This document shows positions 11,917-19,762 of a stretch of DNA of 24,825 bases, one piece after another. How positions within the stretch are numbered: the first letter of the stretch is position 1; each line of letters begins with the position of its first letter. A program made the position numbers and the translations under genes. Source of the DNA: an uncultured Acidobacteriota bacterium (GTDB lineage Bacteria > Acidobacteriota > Blastocatellia > RBC074); NCBI GenBank assembly GCA_937967285.1, contig CALBSU010000522.1, positions 1 to 24,825 on the forward strand. The letters run 5' to 3'. The notes below the pieces were generated by a model. The model saw only the letters and a list, made by a program, of their open reading frames with translations. It had not been told where the DNA came from and did not search any database.

Positions 11917-13281
11917 TCATTCGTCGTCCCTGATGCCGAATCGCTCGATCATGCGGTAAAGAGTGCGCCGGTCGATGCTCATGATCTCGGCGGCGCGCGA
12001 TCGATTGCCCGAAACCACCTCCAGCACGTGAAGGAGGTAGCGGCGCTCGAGTTCGTCGAGGGTGGGCAGATCGTCGTAGAGCGCGGCGAGCGATGACCGG
12101 TCAGCGCGTGCCGCCAGCTCGGGGGATTTAAGCCTGTCCGGCAGATCGTCCGGCGTCAGTTCATTGTCGCGCGCGTGCAGAGCCGCATACTCGATGACCG
12201 ATTCCAGTTCGCGCACATTGCCCGGCCAGTCGTAGCCGACGAGCCGCCTGAGAGTCTCATCCTGCAACCGGAACGGTCCCCGGCCGGTATGCTCGGCCGC
12301 GTTCAGCAGAAACCTCTCGGCGAGCAATGGTATGTCGCTGCGGCGCTCCCTCAGCGCGGGAATCCTGAGCGTGATGACGCTCAGCCGGAAGTAGAGGTCC
12401 TCGCGAAAGCGGCCTGTCTTGACCTCCTCCTCGAGGTTGCGGTTGGTGGCGGCGATGACCCGCGCATCCACCTTGATGTTGACGTTCGACCCGATCCTCC
12501 GGATTTCACGTTCCTGCAGGGCCCGCAGCAGTTTGACCTGCGTCGCCGGAGAGATCTCTCCGATCTCGTCGAGGAAGAGCGTTCCGTCCCGGGCCTCTTC
12601 CCAGAGCCCGCGGCGGTCCGAGGTTGCTCCTGTGAACGATCCCTTCGTGTGTCCGAAGAGCTCAGCCTCGAGCAGCGTTTCGGTCAGCGCTCCGCAGTTG
12701 ACCGGGACAAACGGGCCGTTCTCGCGCGTGCTGTGCTTGTGGATTGCCCGGGCCGCGAGCTCCTTGCCTGTCCCCGATTCGCCTGTGATCAGAACCGTGG
12801 TTCGCGACGGCGCGACGCGGGCGATCTCCTTGTAGAGTTCGAGCATCGCCGGTGAACGACCGATCAGGCCGGTCCCCTCGTATTTGGCCAGCAGGGCGCT
12901 CGATGCGGCCTCCTCGGGATTTGTCGTTTCGTGCTCCAGCGCCCTTCGGACGGTGCTCAGAAGTGTCTGAACCTTGAATGGTTTCGAGACGATGTCCCAT
13001 GCGCCCTCGCGCGACGCGGTGACGGTCGTGTCGAGCGTGCCGAAGCCCGTCACCAGAATGACCGGACACTGATCCCTCATCTCCCGCAACAGGTCGAGCC
13101 CCGAACGATTGGCCTCCAGATTGATGTCGCTTACCAGCAGATCGAACTTCGATCCGGCTGCCTGCTGGAGAGCCGTATCCGGATTTGTCGCCGTCTCTAC
13201 CTGCCAGCCCTGGCCGGTGAAGAGATCCTTCAGCAGACGGCAGGATGCCGGATCGTCATCAACCACCAGTATCTTTTTCAT
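11917..13281 (-). CDS. NtrC-family sigma-54-dependent response regulator
   Basis: This 454-residue regulator has an N-terminal receiver domain (acidic pair D8-D9, phospho-acceptor D52, K100). An AAA+ sigma-54 activation domain follows, with Walker A GESGTGKE (167-174), GSFTGA (214-219, a variant of the sigma-54-contacting GAFTGA loop) and Walker B LFLDEIGE (235-242). A C-terminal Fis-type helix-turn-helix (about 410-450, GNRSRAAEIMSIDRRTLYRMI) binds DNA. The start ATG overlaps the kinase stop by four bases (ATGA), so the two are translated together. An open frame reaches further upstream but lies in the kinase gene; MKKILVVDDD is the typical receiver start. The likely target is the sigma-54 promoter at 15213, in the divergent operon. 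Confidence 0.94.
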   Translation of the reverse strand: MKKILVVDDDPASCRLLKDLFTGQGWQVETATNPDTALQQAAGSKFDLLVSDINLEANRSGLDLLREMRDQCPVILVTGFGTLDTTVTASREGAWDIVSKPFKVQTLLSTVRRALEHETTNPEEAASSALLAKYEGTGLIGRSPAMLELYKEIARVAPSRTTVLITGESGTGKELAARAIHKHSTRENGPFVPVNCGALTETLLEAELFGHTKGSFTGATSDRRGLWEEARDGTLFLDEIGEISPATQVKLLRALQEREIRRIGSNVNIKVDARVIAATNRNLEEEVKTGRFREDLYFRLSVITLRIPALRERRSDIPLLAERFLLNAAEHTGRGPFRLQDETLRRLVGYDWPGNVRELESVIEYAALHARDNELTPDDLPDRLKSPELAARADRSSLAALYDDLPTLDELERRYLLHVLEVVSGNRSRAAEIMSIDRRTLYRMIERFGIRDDE

Positions 13282-14939
13282 GGTTTGTTCTCCACGGCGG
13301 ACAGCGGAAGCTCCGTCCCGTCCGGCTTCACGTCGAGATCGGTTTGCTTCCCGGTCAGCGTCGGAAAGGTGAGGTGAAAGGTCGATCCGCTGCCGGATGA
13401 ACTCTCGGCTCTCAGTGTGCCGCCATGTTCCTGAATGATCTGGCTGACCACCACCAGCCCGAGCCCGGTTCCGCGACCTCTCTCCTTGGTGGTGTAAAGA
13501 GGGTCGAAGACATGTGCCAGCACCTCTGGAGTCATGCCGCATCCGGTGTCGCTGACGGTGACCAGCACTTCATCACCCGATCCATGTGAGCCTCGCCGGA
13601 ACCGCGTTTCGATCCGCAGGTCCCCGCCGTCCGGCATCGCGTCGAGGGCATTGTTGATCAGGTTGATGAAGACCTGCTGCAGTTTATCGGAATCGCCCGC
13701 GATCAGCGGCAGGTTCGGCTCGAGTTCCGTCACCAGCCTGACGCCGGGTTCGGTCAGCGTCGGCGCGGTCGAGACCCGGATCCTTTCGATTATCGAATTG
13801 AGGTCGAGTGGATGCATCTCCGGCGCCTCGGTCCGCGTCCGGTCGAGCATCCGCCGGACGATCCGTTCGATGCGGTCAGTCTGTTCGACGATGATCGCCG
13901 CCCTCTCCCTGTCGTCCGCTGAGCCGCTCTCCGCCTCGATCAGCTGCGCATGACAACTGATCAGATTGAGCGGAGTCCCGACTTCGTGCGCGAACTGGGA
14001 TGCGGTCTGCCCGGCCGCGGCCAGCCGCTCGAACTGCGTCAGCCTCCGCGTCGTCTGCCACAGTTCCTGATTGGCCTTCGCCAGTTGATCGTTTCGCACC
14101 TCAAGCTGTGCCGTCGCCTCCTCGATCCGGTCGCGGAGCATTTCACGCTGTTTTTCGCGATCCACGGTCATCTCATGCAATTGACCCATCATCCGGTTGA
14201 ATGCGCGCGCCAGCCTGCTCAATTCATCGTCGCCGCGTTCCGGAGCGCGAATCCTGAGCTCGCCCTTGCCGGCGCGATCCATCACCGCCAGCAGATGGGA
14301 AATCGGCTGGTAGACCAGATCGCGGAAGAGAATCCATGTGGCCAGCGCGATCAATGCCACCGCGATGAGCGCCAGTATGACGGCCGTTCCGACTGTCTGC
14401 TGCAGGACGCTCGGCAGGGTTTCGAGCCGGTTGCTGATCTCGACCGCGCCAATGACCCTCCCCCGATTGACTATCGGAGAGATGACCCGGTACGTCGAGG
14501 TCTCGGGATTGAGGTCCTTGAATGGCGCGGGTTTCGTTCCATACCGTCCGAGCAGCCGGTCCCTGATCTCAGCCGGCAGAGGGGCGGATTCAGTCTGATC
14601 GGCGTCCGTCCGGCGAACCTCGAAGGTCTCTCCGTTCAGCTCCCACAGCCTGACATTGACGGCATAGAGCCTGGAACTGGAGACCAGCGTGATCGCCTGG
14701 TCGATGTCCCGAGGTTCCGGACGCGCCGCTGTCCGGCTGAAATGATCAGCCAGATTGACCGACGTAACCTCGGTCAGCGTCATCTCGTCCCGACGCGCCA
14801 CATCCGCCAGCCTCGCGCTGATCACAAACAGCAGCGCCAGCAGCACGCAGAGCGTGATCGCCGATACCAGCAGGGTTGTCCTCAGATGCAGATTCAATAC
14901 CTTCACAATTTTCGATGTTAGCAAAAAATCGATACTCAT
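13278..14939 (-). CDS. Membrane sensor histidine kinase with HAMP domain
   Basis: This 553-residue kinase has two membrane segments (about 20-42 and 182-204) that enclose a periplasmic sensor of about 140 residues with no clear family. A HAMP domain (about 205-257) and a coiled-coil-like linker (258-304) follow. The HisKA helix contains the phosphorylated histidine in FAHEVGTPLN (H318). The ATPase domain has the N-box (NLINNALDAMPDGG), DTGCGM and GTGLGLVVV. The order kinase then NtrC-type regulator, with an ATGA overlap, and a divergent sigma-54-controlled operon, recalls ZraS/ZraR. The start MSIDFLL is the first methionine compatible with the membrane topology; no strong Shine-Dalgarno precedes it, so the start is moderately certain. 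The signal sensed is unknown. Confidence 0.92.
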   Translation of the reverse strand: MSIDFLLTSKIVKVLNLHLRTTLLVSAITLCVLLALLFVISARLADVARRDEMTLTEVTSVNLADHFSRTAARPEPRDIDQAITLVSSSRLYAVNVRLWELNGETFEVRRTDADQTESAPLPAEIRDRLLGRYGTKPAPFKDLNPETSTYRVISPIVNRGRVIGAVEISNRLETLPSVLQQTVGTAVILALIAVALIALATWILFRDLVYQPISHLLAVMDRAGKGELRIRAPERGDDELSRLARAFNRMMGQLHEMTVDREKQREMLRDRIEEATAQLEVRNDQLAKANQELWQTTRRLTQFERLAAAGQTASQFAHEVGTPLNLISCHAQLIEAESGSADDRERAAIIVEQTDRIERIVRRMLDRTRTEAPEMHPLDLNSIIERIRVSTAPTLTEPGVRLVTELEPNLPLIAGDSDKLQQVFINLINNALDAMPDGGDLRIETRFRRGSHGSGDEVLVTVSDTGCGMTPEVLAHVFDPLYTTKERGRGTGLGLVVVSQIIQEHGGTLRAESSSGSGSTFHLTFPTLTGKQTDLDVKPDGTELPLSAVENKP

Positions 14940-15212
14940 GGTTACCGGCAAAAAGGATGCCAGAGGGATCCCCGTCTGAGCGCGACCATGACTGAAGATC
15001 AACGCCCGGTATTTCTGAGACGGAACCGGGCTGAGCGAGGTTGTCGACGCTCCCGCGGTGTCAGATTTGCATCGCCGGCGCCGCATTGTGGCATTTGTGC
15101 GGTGCTGAAGAATCAGGCCGGCACGTCTTTTTCGTCTCGAGCGGCTCATTTCCACTTCATTGCGTTGAGTTTACGCATCCTGCCCCGGCATCGCCGGAAC
15201 CGGGCAAGTCTT
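14940..15212. promoter_or_regulatory. Divergent control region with candidate activator sites
   Basis: No gene is supported between the kinase and the BON gene. A 7-bp perfect inverted repeat, GCCCGGT/ACCGGGC, lies at 15004-15031. CGGAACCGGGC occurs at 15021-15031 and again at 15195-15205. A dyad TGC-N3-GCCGGC-N3-GCA is at 15068-15085, and CCGCA-N12-TGCGG at 15081-15102. The last two lie about 140-170 bp before the predicted transcription start, a usual distance for NtrC-type enhancer sites. Which of these binds the regulator cannot be told from sequence. I could not identify a clear promoter for the kinase gene. Confidence 0.35.
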
Positions 15213-15228
15213 TGGCACCGCCCTTGCA
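15213..15228 (+). promoter_or_regulatory. Sigma-54 (-24/-12) promoter
   Basis: TGGCACCGCCCTTGCA matches the sigma-54 consensus TGGCAC-N5-TTGCW at all invariant positions, with the -24 GG at 15214-15215 and the -12 GC at 15226-15227. Transcription should begin near 15239, giving a leader of about 80 nt before the BON gene. The divergent gene pair encodes a sigma-54 activator, which strongly supports the call. Confidence 0.85.
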
Positions 15229-15244
15229 GTTGTACCGGTCGGCA

Positions 15245-15281
15245 CAGACGTTTGATCAGCTCAGACGTTCTGCATGCAGAA
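15245..15281 (+). promoter_or_regulatory. Direct repeat and palindrome in the BON-gene leader
   Basis: CAGACGTT occurs twice (15245-15252 and 15262-15269), 17 bp apart. A perfect 14-bp palindrome, TTCTGCATGCAGAA, follows at 15268-15281. All lie just downstream of the predicted start of transcription. They could be an operator or form a 5' hairpin in the mRNA; there is no direct evidence for either. Confidence 0.4.
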
Positions 15282-15318
15282 GTAACAGGTTGTATCTCGC
15301 AAGAGGAGAAGAAACAGT

Positions 15319-15717
15319 ATGAAGCGCAGATCAGTATTGGTTACCACACTCGTCCTGGGCATGGCTTTGACGGCGGTGGCGCTGGGTCAGACGGCTCCGG
15401 TCAAAGCGTCGAAGAGCAATGTGCCGCATGCTGCCGCAAAGCAGAAGAAGGAGAAGGCTCACCGGACAGATGCTTCGATGCAGGAATGCATCCAGCAGAA
15501 GATCGCCATGACCTCCAGGCTCAAGAACGAGCCGATCAGTGTGGCAGTGGAGAACGGCACGGCCCGTTTCACCGGCACGGTCAGGAACGCCGGGAGCAAG
15601 GGAGGCGTCGTTTCGATTGCCAGGAGCTGCGGAACCAGACAGGTTACCAACGACATCACCGTCGAGGCGATGAAGAAGCCCGCGCCGAAGGCGAAGACGG
15701 GCGCTCCGCACAAGTAA
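15319..15717 (+). CDS. Small periplasmic BON-domain protein
   Basis: This 132-residue protein has a signal peptide (residues 1-23, ending ALG before QTAP), a lysine-rich spacer, and one BON domain (about 55-117). The signature ISVAVENGTARFTGTVRN is recognisable, with the conserved glycine before the central strand. BON domains occur in OsmY and other envelope proteins and are thought to bind membranes or phospholipids. Two cysteines, C57 and C104, could form a disulfide. The ribosome-binding site AGGAG is about 10 nt before the ATG. It is the first gene behind the sigma-54 promoter and is followed by a terminator, so it is likely the main product of the induced response. By position it corresponds to ZraP, but it is not a sequence homologue as far as I can see. 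Confidence 0.82.
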   Translation: MKRRSVLVTTLVLGMALTAVALGQTAPVKASKSNVPHAAAKQKKEKAHRTDASMQECIQQKIAMTSRLKNEPISVAVENGTARFTGTVRNAGSKGGVVSIARSCGTRQVTNDITVEAMKKPAPKAKTGAPHK

Positions 15718-15750
15718 GTTGACCGGATTTCAAGTCGTGGGGGGACGGCG

Positions 15751-15784
15751 GGCTGAAGGGAACTTACTCCCCTTCAGCCTTTTT
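15751..15784 (+). terminator. Intrinsic terminator after the BON gene
   Basis: The 10-bp perfect stem GGCTGAAGGG / CCCTTCAGCC (15751-15760 and 15770-15779) is followed directly by five T residues. It lies 33 nt after the BON stop codon. It separates this gene from the GlsB-like/htrA pair, which must depend on read-through or an unseen promoter. Confidence 0.85.
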
Positions 15785-15813
15785 CAATCGAACGTAACCT
15801 GGGGAGAACGCTC

Positions 15814-16161
15814 ATGTTTCAGCTGGCCGGACAAGCGATATCGGGACTGGTTATCGGGACTCTGGCGATGCTTCGCAAACAGCGTCCCGAGACAGGTAAT
15901 GTCGTTGTGACTGCGCTCCTCGGACTGGCCGGTTCGGTCATCGCAACCGTCTTGATTCGGGCGTTCGAAGGCCCGGGGCATTACCTCATCGGCTGGGCGA
16001 TCTCGATCGTGGGAGCCATGTCGATGATTCAGGCTTACCGGTTCCTGGCGCGAAGACTGACTCACCAGATAGCGACGCAGGGGAAAGATTCCGGTCGAGT
16101 TCAGACCGGAGCAGACCGGATGATCACTCATACGGTCAACAGAGAAGGGAGAAGACAATGA
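15814..16161 (+). CDS. GlsB/YeaQ/YmgE-like small membrane protein
   Basis: This 115-residue protein has three hydrophobic segments (about 5-20, 29-49 and 56-76). The glycine pattern ISGLVIGTLA ... VTALLGLAGSVIATVL ... IGWAISIVGAM fits the transglycosylase-associated GlsB/YeaQ family. The hydrophilic tail (80-115) is longer than in the usual 80-90-residue members. Family members are linked to acid, osmotic or general stress, but their molecular role is unclear. GGGGAG lies 8 nt before the ATG. The stop overlaps the htrA start by four bases (ATGA), so the two are co-translated. The match is by pattern only, so the assignment is moderate. Confidence 0.65.
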   Translation: MFQLAGQAISGLVIGTLAMLRKQRPETGNVVVTALLGLAGSVIATVLIRAFEGPGHYLIGWAISIVGAMSMIQAYRFLARRLTHQIATQGKDSGRVQTGADRMITHTVNREGRRQ

Positions 16162-17702
16162 AAAACTGGGAAGAAATGAAGAATTCCGGGAGGATTATTC
16201 TCACCCGGATCAGACGGATGCGGCAGGATTTAAGCCTCGGCAGGCTGGCTGTGCCGATGCTGCTTGCGGCCGGATTTCTGGCCGGATCGATTTTCACATT
16301 GAGGTATGAGTATCGGTCGCTGGCAGCAGGGAAGTCCGATGCGCCGGTTCCCGAGGCGGCCGGGACAGCGACGGGAGGTCTCGTTGCCGGATTCGGACCG
16401 GTGGTCAAGTCGGCTATGCCGGCCGTAGTCAGCATCTCTTCGACACGCACGGTCAAGGTCGACGGCCGGGATGATCTCCCGTTTCTCAACGATCCGTTCT
16501 TCAGGCAGTTTTTCGGCGGACGAGAAATGCCGTCCAATGGCCCGAATGAGCTGCGCGAGCATGGTCTGGGTTCCGGAGTGATCCTCGATTCCAACGGCAC
16601 GCTGATCACCAACAACCACGTCATCGACGGGGCGACCGACATCCGTGTCACACTTGCGGACAACCGCGAATTGAAGGCGCGGCTGATCGGGACCGATCCG
16701 AAGACGGACATCGCGGTGCTCAAGGTGGATGCCTCGAACCTGCCGGTGCTGCCGGTCGCCGATTCGTCGCAGGCCCAGGTCGGCGATCTGGTCCTGGCCA
16801 TCGGCAACCCCTTCGGCGTCGGCAAGACCGTGACGATGGGTATCATCAGCGCCACCGGAAGAGGCAACCTCGGAATAGAGGATTACGAGGATTTCATCCA
16901 GACCGACGCGGCGATCAATCCCGGTAATTCCGGCGGCGCTCTGATCAACCTGCGCGGCGAACTGATCGGCATCAATACCGCAATCCTTGCGAAGGGATCA
17001 TCGGGGAACCAGGGCGTCGGATTTGCAGTCCCCTCGAATCTCGCGAAATCGATCGTCGGTCAGTTGCTCAAAAACGGCAAGGTAGAGCGAGGCTATCTCG
17101 GAGTCCTGGTTCAGGAGCTGACTCCGGAGATGGCGAAGGCCTTCGGTCTTGATGGCGTGCATGGCGCTCTGGTCGGCGATGTCAACTCCGACGGACCGGC
17201 GGCCGGCGCTGGACTCAGGAAGGGCGACATCATCACGGAAATCGATGGACAGACGGTCACCGACAGCAGGTCGCTCAGGCTCAGGATCAGCCAGATGGCT
17301 CCGGGCACGACTGTCAAACTCAGGCTGTTCGACAACGGCAGCTATCGCGACGTCTCAGTCAGGCTCGCCGAACTGCCCGATGACAAGACGATCGCCCGGT
17401 CACAGGAGGCGCCGGAGAACGCAATCAACGGGCTGTCGGTCGAAAACCTGACTCCGCAGCTGGCGCGGCAGCTCAAACTGCCTGCCGATGCGAAAGGCGT
17501 TCTGGTGACTGATATCGACCGGAACAGCATCGCCGCCGAAGCCGGCTTGCAGCCCGGCGACGTCATTCAGTCCGTGAATCGACAGAATATCTCAAGCGTC
17601 GCGGACTTCAGGCGGATCGCTGCTGCCGCGCACGGGCAGCCGCTGCTGCTGCTCGTCAACCGCGAAGGACGGACCAGTTTCATCGTCCTCGATCCGAAAT
17701 AA
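16158..17702 (+). CDS. htrA: HtrA/Deg-type serine protease with two PDZ domains
   Basis: This 514-residue envelope protease degrades or refolds misfolded proteins outside the cytoplasmic membrane. A membrane anchor or uncleaved signal (about 30-48) follows a basic N-terminus. The trypsin-like domain carries the full triad: H154 in TNNHVID, D184 in KTDIAVL, S258 in NPGNSGGAL. PDZ1 starts near RGYLGV (311) and PDZ2 near GLSVENL (about 419), each with the expected substrate-binding loop. The overall length fits DegP/DegQ/MucD. It overlaps the GlsB-like gene (ATGA) and is followed by a strong terminator. Location behind the sigma-54 promoter and next to a divergent kinase/regulator supports a role in an envelope-stress response. 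Confidence 0.95.
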   Translation: MKNWEEMKNSGRIILTRIRRMRQDLSLGRLAVPMLLAAGFLAGSIFTLRYEYRSLAAGKSDAPVPEAAGTATGGLVAGFGPVVKSAMPAVVSISSTRTVKVDGRDDLPFLNDPFFRQFFGGREMPSNGPNELREHGLGSGVILDSNGTLITNNHVIDGATDIRVTLADNRELKARLIGTDPKTDIAVLKVDASNLPVLPVADSSQAQVGDLVLAIGNPFGVGKTVTMGIISATGRGNLGIEDYEDFIQTDAAINPGNSGGALINLRGELIGINTAILAKGSSGNQGVGFAVPSNLAKSIVGQLLKNGKVERGYLGVLVQELTPEMAKAFGLDGVHGALVGDVNSDGPAAGAGLRKGDIITEIDGQTVTDSRSLRLRISQMAPGTTVKLRLFDNGSYRDVSVRLAELPDDKTIARSQEAPENAINGLSVENLTPQLARQLKLPADAKGVLVTDIDRNSIAAEAGLQPGDVIQSVNRQNISSVADFRRIAAAAHGQPLLLLVNREGRTSFIVLDPK

Positions 17703-17729
17703 GGTCTGAATTCCACTGACCCTTTTACT

Positions 17730-17772
17730 GCCCTGATCCGGGAGGTCTCGCGCCGGGTCAGGGCCTTTTTTT
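17730..17772 (+). terminator. Intrinsic terminator after htrA
   Basis: GCCCTGATCCGG (17730-17741) pairs with CCGGGTCAGGGC (17753-17764) over 12 positions with one G-U pair, and seven T residues follow (17766-17772). It lies 28 nt after the htrA stop and closes the stress operon. Confidence 0.92.
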
Positions 17773-17796
17773 CACTGAAATCTTCTCTCATCAGCC

Positions 17797-17802
17797 TATA
17801 AT
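17797..17802 (+). promoter_or_regulatory. TATAAT -10 element directly before dedA (possible leaderless mRNA)
   Basis: A perfect TATAAT ends 6 nt before the dedA ATG, so transcription would start at or next to the A of the start codon. No Shine-Dalgarno is present and no good -35 is seen at 16-19 bp. A leaderless transcript would explain both facts. Confidence 0.45.
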
Positions 17803-17808
17803 CGTCGC

Positions 17809-18384
17809 ATGTCAATCGAGCACCTGATCATCGATTACGGCTATCTGATCCTGTTCTTCGGAGTCATGCTGGAGGGGGAGACATTCCTGATTTTGGCGTC
17901 CTATCTGGCTCACCGCGGATACCTCAGTCTGCCGGCGGTGATCGGAGTAGCTTTTCTGGGGACATTCCTGGCGGATCAGCTGTTTTTCCGACTCGGACGC
18001 ATGAAGGGCGGCGCCCTCCTCGCCAGATTGCCGTCTTTAAACCCGGCGGCGCAAAGAGCCCGCAGCCTGATCGAACGCTACAATCTGATCCTGGTGCTGG
18101 GGTTCCGGTTCGTCTACGGCATCCGAACCATCACACCTTTCGTGCTTGGATTGGCCGATTTTTCTCCAGGGCGCTTTCTGGTATTCAATTTCACAGGTGG
18201 AGCCATCTGGTCGATTACGCTCGGGCTGGCCGGATACGCCTTCGGCCATGCGCTCGAAATCCTGCTGACGGATGTCAGGCGTTACGAGATGCGGGTCGCC
18301 GCGGTCGTCCTGATCGCCGGCGTTGGTTACGCAGTGATCCGGTGGCTGATCGCCATTCGCCGGCATAACCCGGCTGCCGAATGA
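17809..18384 (+). CDS. DedA-family membrane protein
   Basis: This 191-residue protein is hydrophobic, with about five to six membrane stretches. GYLILFFGVMLEGE near the N-terminus and FRFVYGIRTITPFVLG (about 98-113) are the family's conserved blocks; the arginine pair around the second is needed for function in known members. DedA proteins are thought to flip undecaprenyl phosphate or phospholipids and to matter for envelope integrity and proton-motive force. The gene follows the htrA terminator, so it is probably expressed on its own. It ends 6 bp from the convergent NRAMP-like gene, so the two transcripts probably overlap at their 3' ends. Confidence 0.88.
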   Translation: MSIEHLIIDYGYLILFFGVMLEGETFLILASYLAHRGYLSLPAVIGVAFLGTFLADQLFFRLGRMKGGALLARLPSLNPAAQRARSLIERYNLILVLGFRFVYGIRTITPFVLGLADFSPGRFLVFNFTGGAIWSITLGLAGYAFGHALEILLTDVRRYEMRVAAVVLIAGVGYAVIRWLIAIRRHNPAAE

Positions 18385-18390
18385 TCCGCC

Positions 18391-19710
18391 TCAGTTTCGA
18401 ATCCAGGCGATGACGGTCGCAATCGCAGCCAGACTCATGATTACGGCTGCGCTCCACCCGAGTCGGTTCAGCCACCTCGAATTTGTATGCTCTCCCATGA
18501 CTCTGACGTTGTTGGTGACCATCAGGATGATGATGATCAGCGGCGGAGCCAGCATTCCGTTGACGATTGCGGCCCAGAAGAGCATCCGGATCGGATTCAG
18601 TCCGATGTAGTCGACCGCCATCCCGGCGAACATCGAGAGCGTGATGACGGCATAGAATTTTCCGGCCATCCGCGGACGTTCGTTCATTCCCGCGCGCCAC
18701 GCTCCGGCTTCGGCGACGGCATAAGCGGCAGAACCGGCCAGCACCGGAACCCCGAGAAATCCGGTGCCGATCAGCCCGATCGAAAAGAGCAGGTAGGCGA
18801 GATCGCCGGCCAGCGGTCGCAACGCCTCTGCCGCCTGGCGGGCCGTCAGGATGTCACGATGCCCTGATTCGTGCAGCGTCGCTCCAGTCGTCAGGATGAT
18901 GAAATAGAAGATCGCCACGCAGATCGTCATGCCTGTAAAGACATCGACTGTCAGATGACCCAGCTCCTCGCGCGATGCGCCCTTGCGACGGCCCACCGTC
19001 CTTTTGCCGGCAGCCTTCTCCTCCTCGACCTCCTGCGCCGCCTGCCAGAAAAACAGATACGGCGAGATCGTCGTTCCCAGTATCGCCACGACGGTCATGA
19101 GATAGTTTTCGTTCAGTTCCGGCCTCGGCAGCAGAGTCGCCCGGATGACATCGCCCCAGTGCGGCCGGGCCAGAAATGCCGCTCCGATGTATGCCACCAG
19201 TACCAGCGTCAGCCATTTGAAAAATTTCGCCATAGTCCGGTACGAGGCGAAAACGAGCAGCAGGATGATCGTCAGCGTGAACGGCGGAATGAACCAGATC
19301 GAATCGATTCCGGTCAGCAACTCCGCCGCTTCGGCCATGCCTCCCAGATCGGCTGCGATGTTGATCGTGTTGGCGACCAGCAGCAGTCCACAGGCAAACC
19401 ACAGCAACCGCCTAGAATAGTATGTCCGCAGAACCGCCGCCAGCCCGCGACCCGAAACCATGCCGATCCTAGCGCACATCAACTGAACCGCTGTCATCAG
19501 GGGCAGCGAGAGGAGCGCCGTCCAGAGCATTCCATACCCGAACGCAGCGCCGGCCGTCGAATAGGTCGAGATCCCCGACGGATCGTCGTCGGCCGCTCCC
19601 GTGATCAGGCCCGGACCGAGATTGCGAAAAAACCAGCGCACCGAACCGCCCACCGATTGCCGCCGGTCCCTCAGCCCTCCCGGCTCTCTGTCGATCACTT
19701 CCTCGTTCAT
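18391..19710 (-). CDS. NRAMP-like divalent metal transporter
   Basis: This 439-residue protein has about 11 membrane segments. Near the start of the first is DDDPSGISTYS, in place of the canonical DPGN motif of NRAMP TM1. The canonical MPH of TM6 is replaced by TTISPYLFFWQ, so the methionine that selects for transition metals is missing. A hydrophilic lysine/glutamate-rich loop (EVEEEKAAGKRTVGRRKG) follows TM6. NRAMP-related proteins without the methionine are known to carry other ions such as Mg, so Mn/Fe uptake should not be assumed. GGGAGG lies 9 nt before the ATG and supports the start. The gene is divergent from hppA. Confidence 0.85.
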   Translation of the reverse strand: MNEEVIDREPGGLRDRRQSVGGSVRWFFRNLGPGLITGAADDDPSGISTYSTAGAAFGYGMLWTALLSLPLMTAVQLMCARIGMVSGRGLAAVLRTYYSRRLLWFACGLLLVANTINIAADLGGMAEAAELLTGIDSIWFIPPFTLTIILLLVFASYRTMAKFFKWLTLVLVAYIGAAFLARPHWGDVIRATLLPRPELNENYLMTVVAILGTTISPYLFFWQAAQEVEEEKAAGKRTVGRRKGASREELGHLTVDVFTGMTICVAIFYFIILTTGATLHESGHRDILTARQAAEALRPLAGDLAYLLFSIGLIGTGFLGVPVLAGSAAYAVAEAGAWRAGMNERPRMAGKFYAVITLSMFAGMAVDYIGLNPIRMLFWAAIVNGMLAPPLIIIILMVTNNVRVMGEHTNSRWLNRLGWSAAVIMSLAAIATVIAWIRN

Positions 19711-19762
19711 CTTCCCGGCCTCCCATTGTGGCGATTTTGCGCGTGCTCACCCTGCTCCACCC

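Noticed and set aside
13282..13542. Extension of the response regulator upstream of MKKILVVDDD
   Set aside because: The added 87 codons overlap the kinase ATPase domain and have no domain character; the ATGA overlap fixes the start.
14940..15155. Extension of the kinase frame upstream of 14939
   Set aside because: It would put 72 basic, low-complexity residues before the first membrane segment and would run into the divergent control region.
14988..15722. Open frame of 244 codons on the plus strand
   Set aside because: It crosses the sigma-54 promoter and overlaps the BON gene in another frame; no domain or ribosome site supports it.
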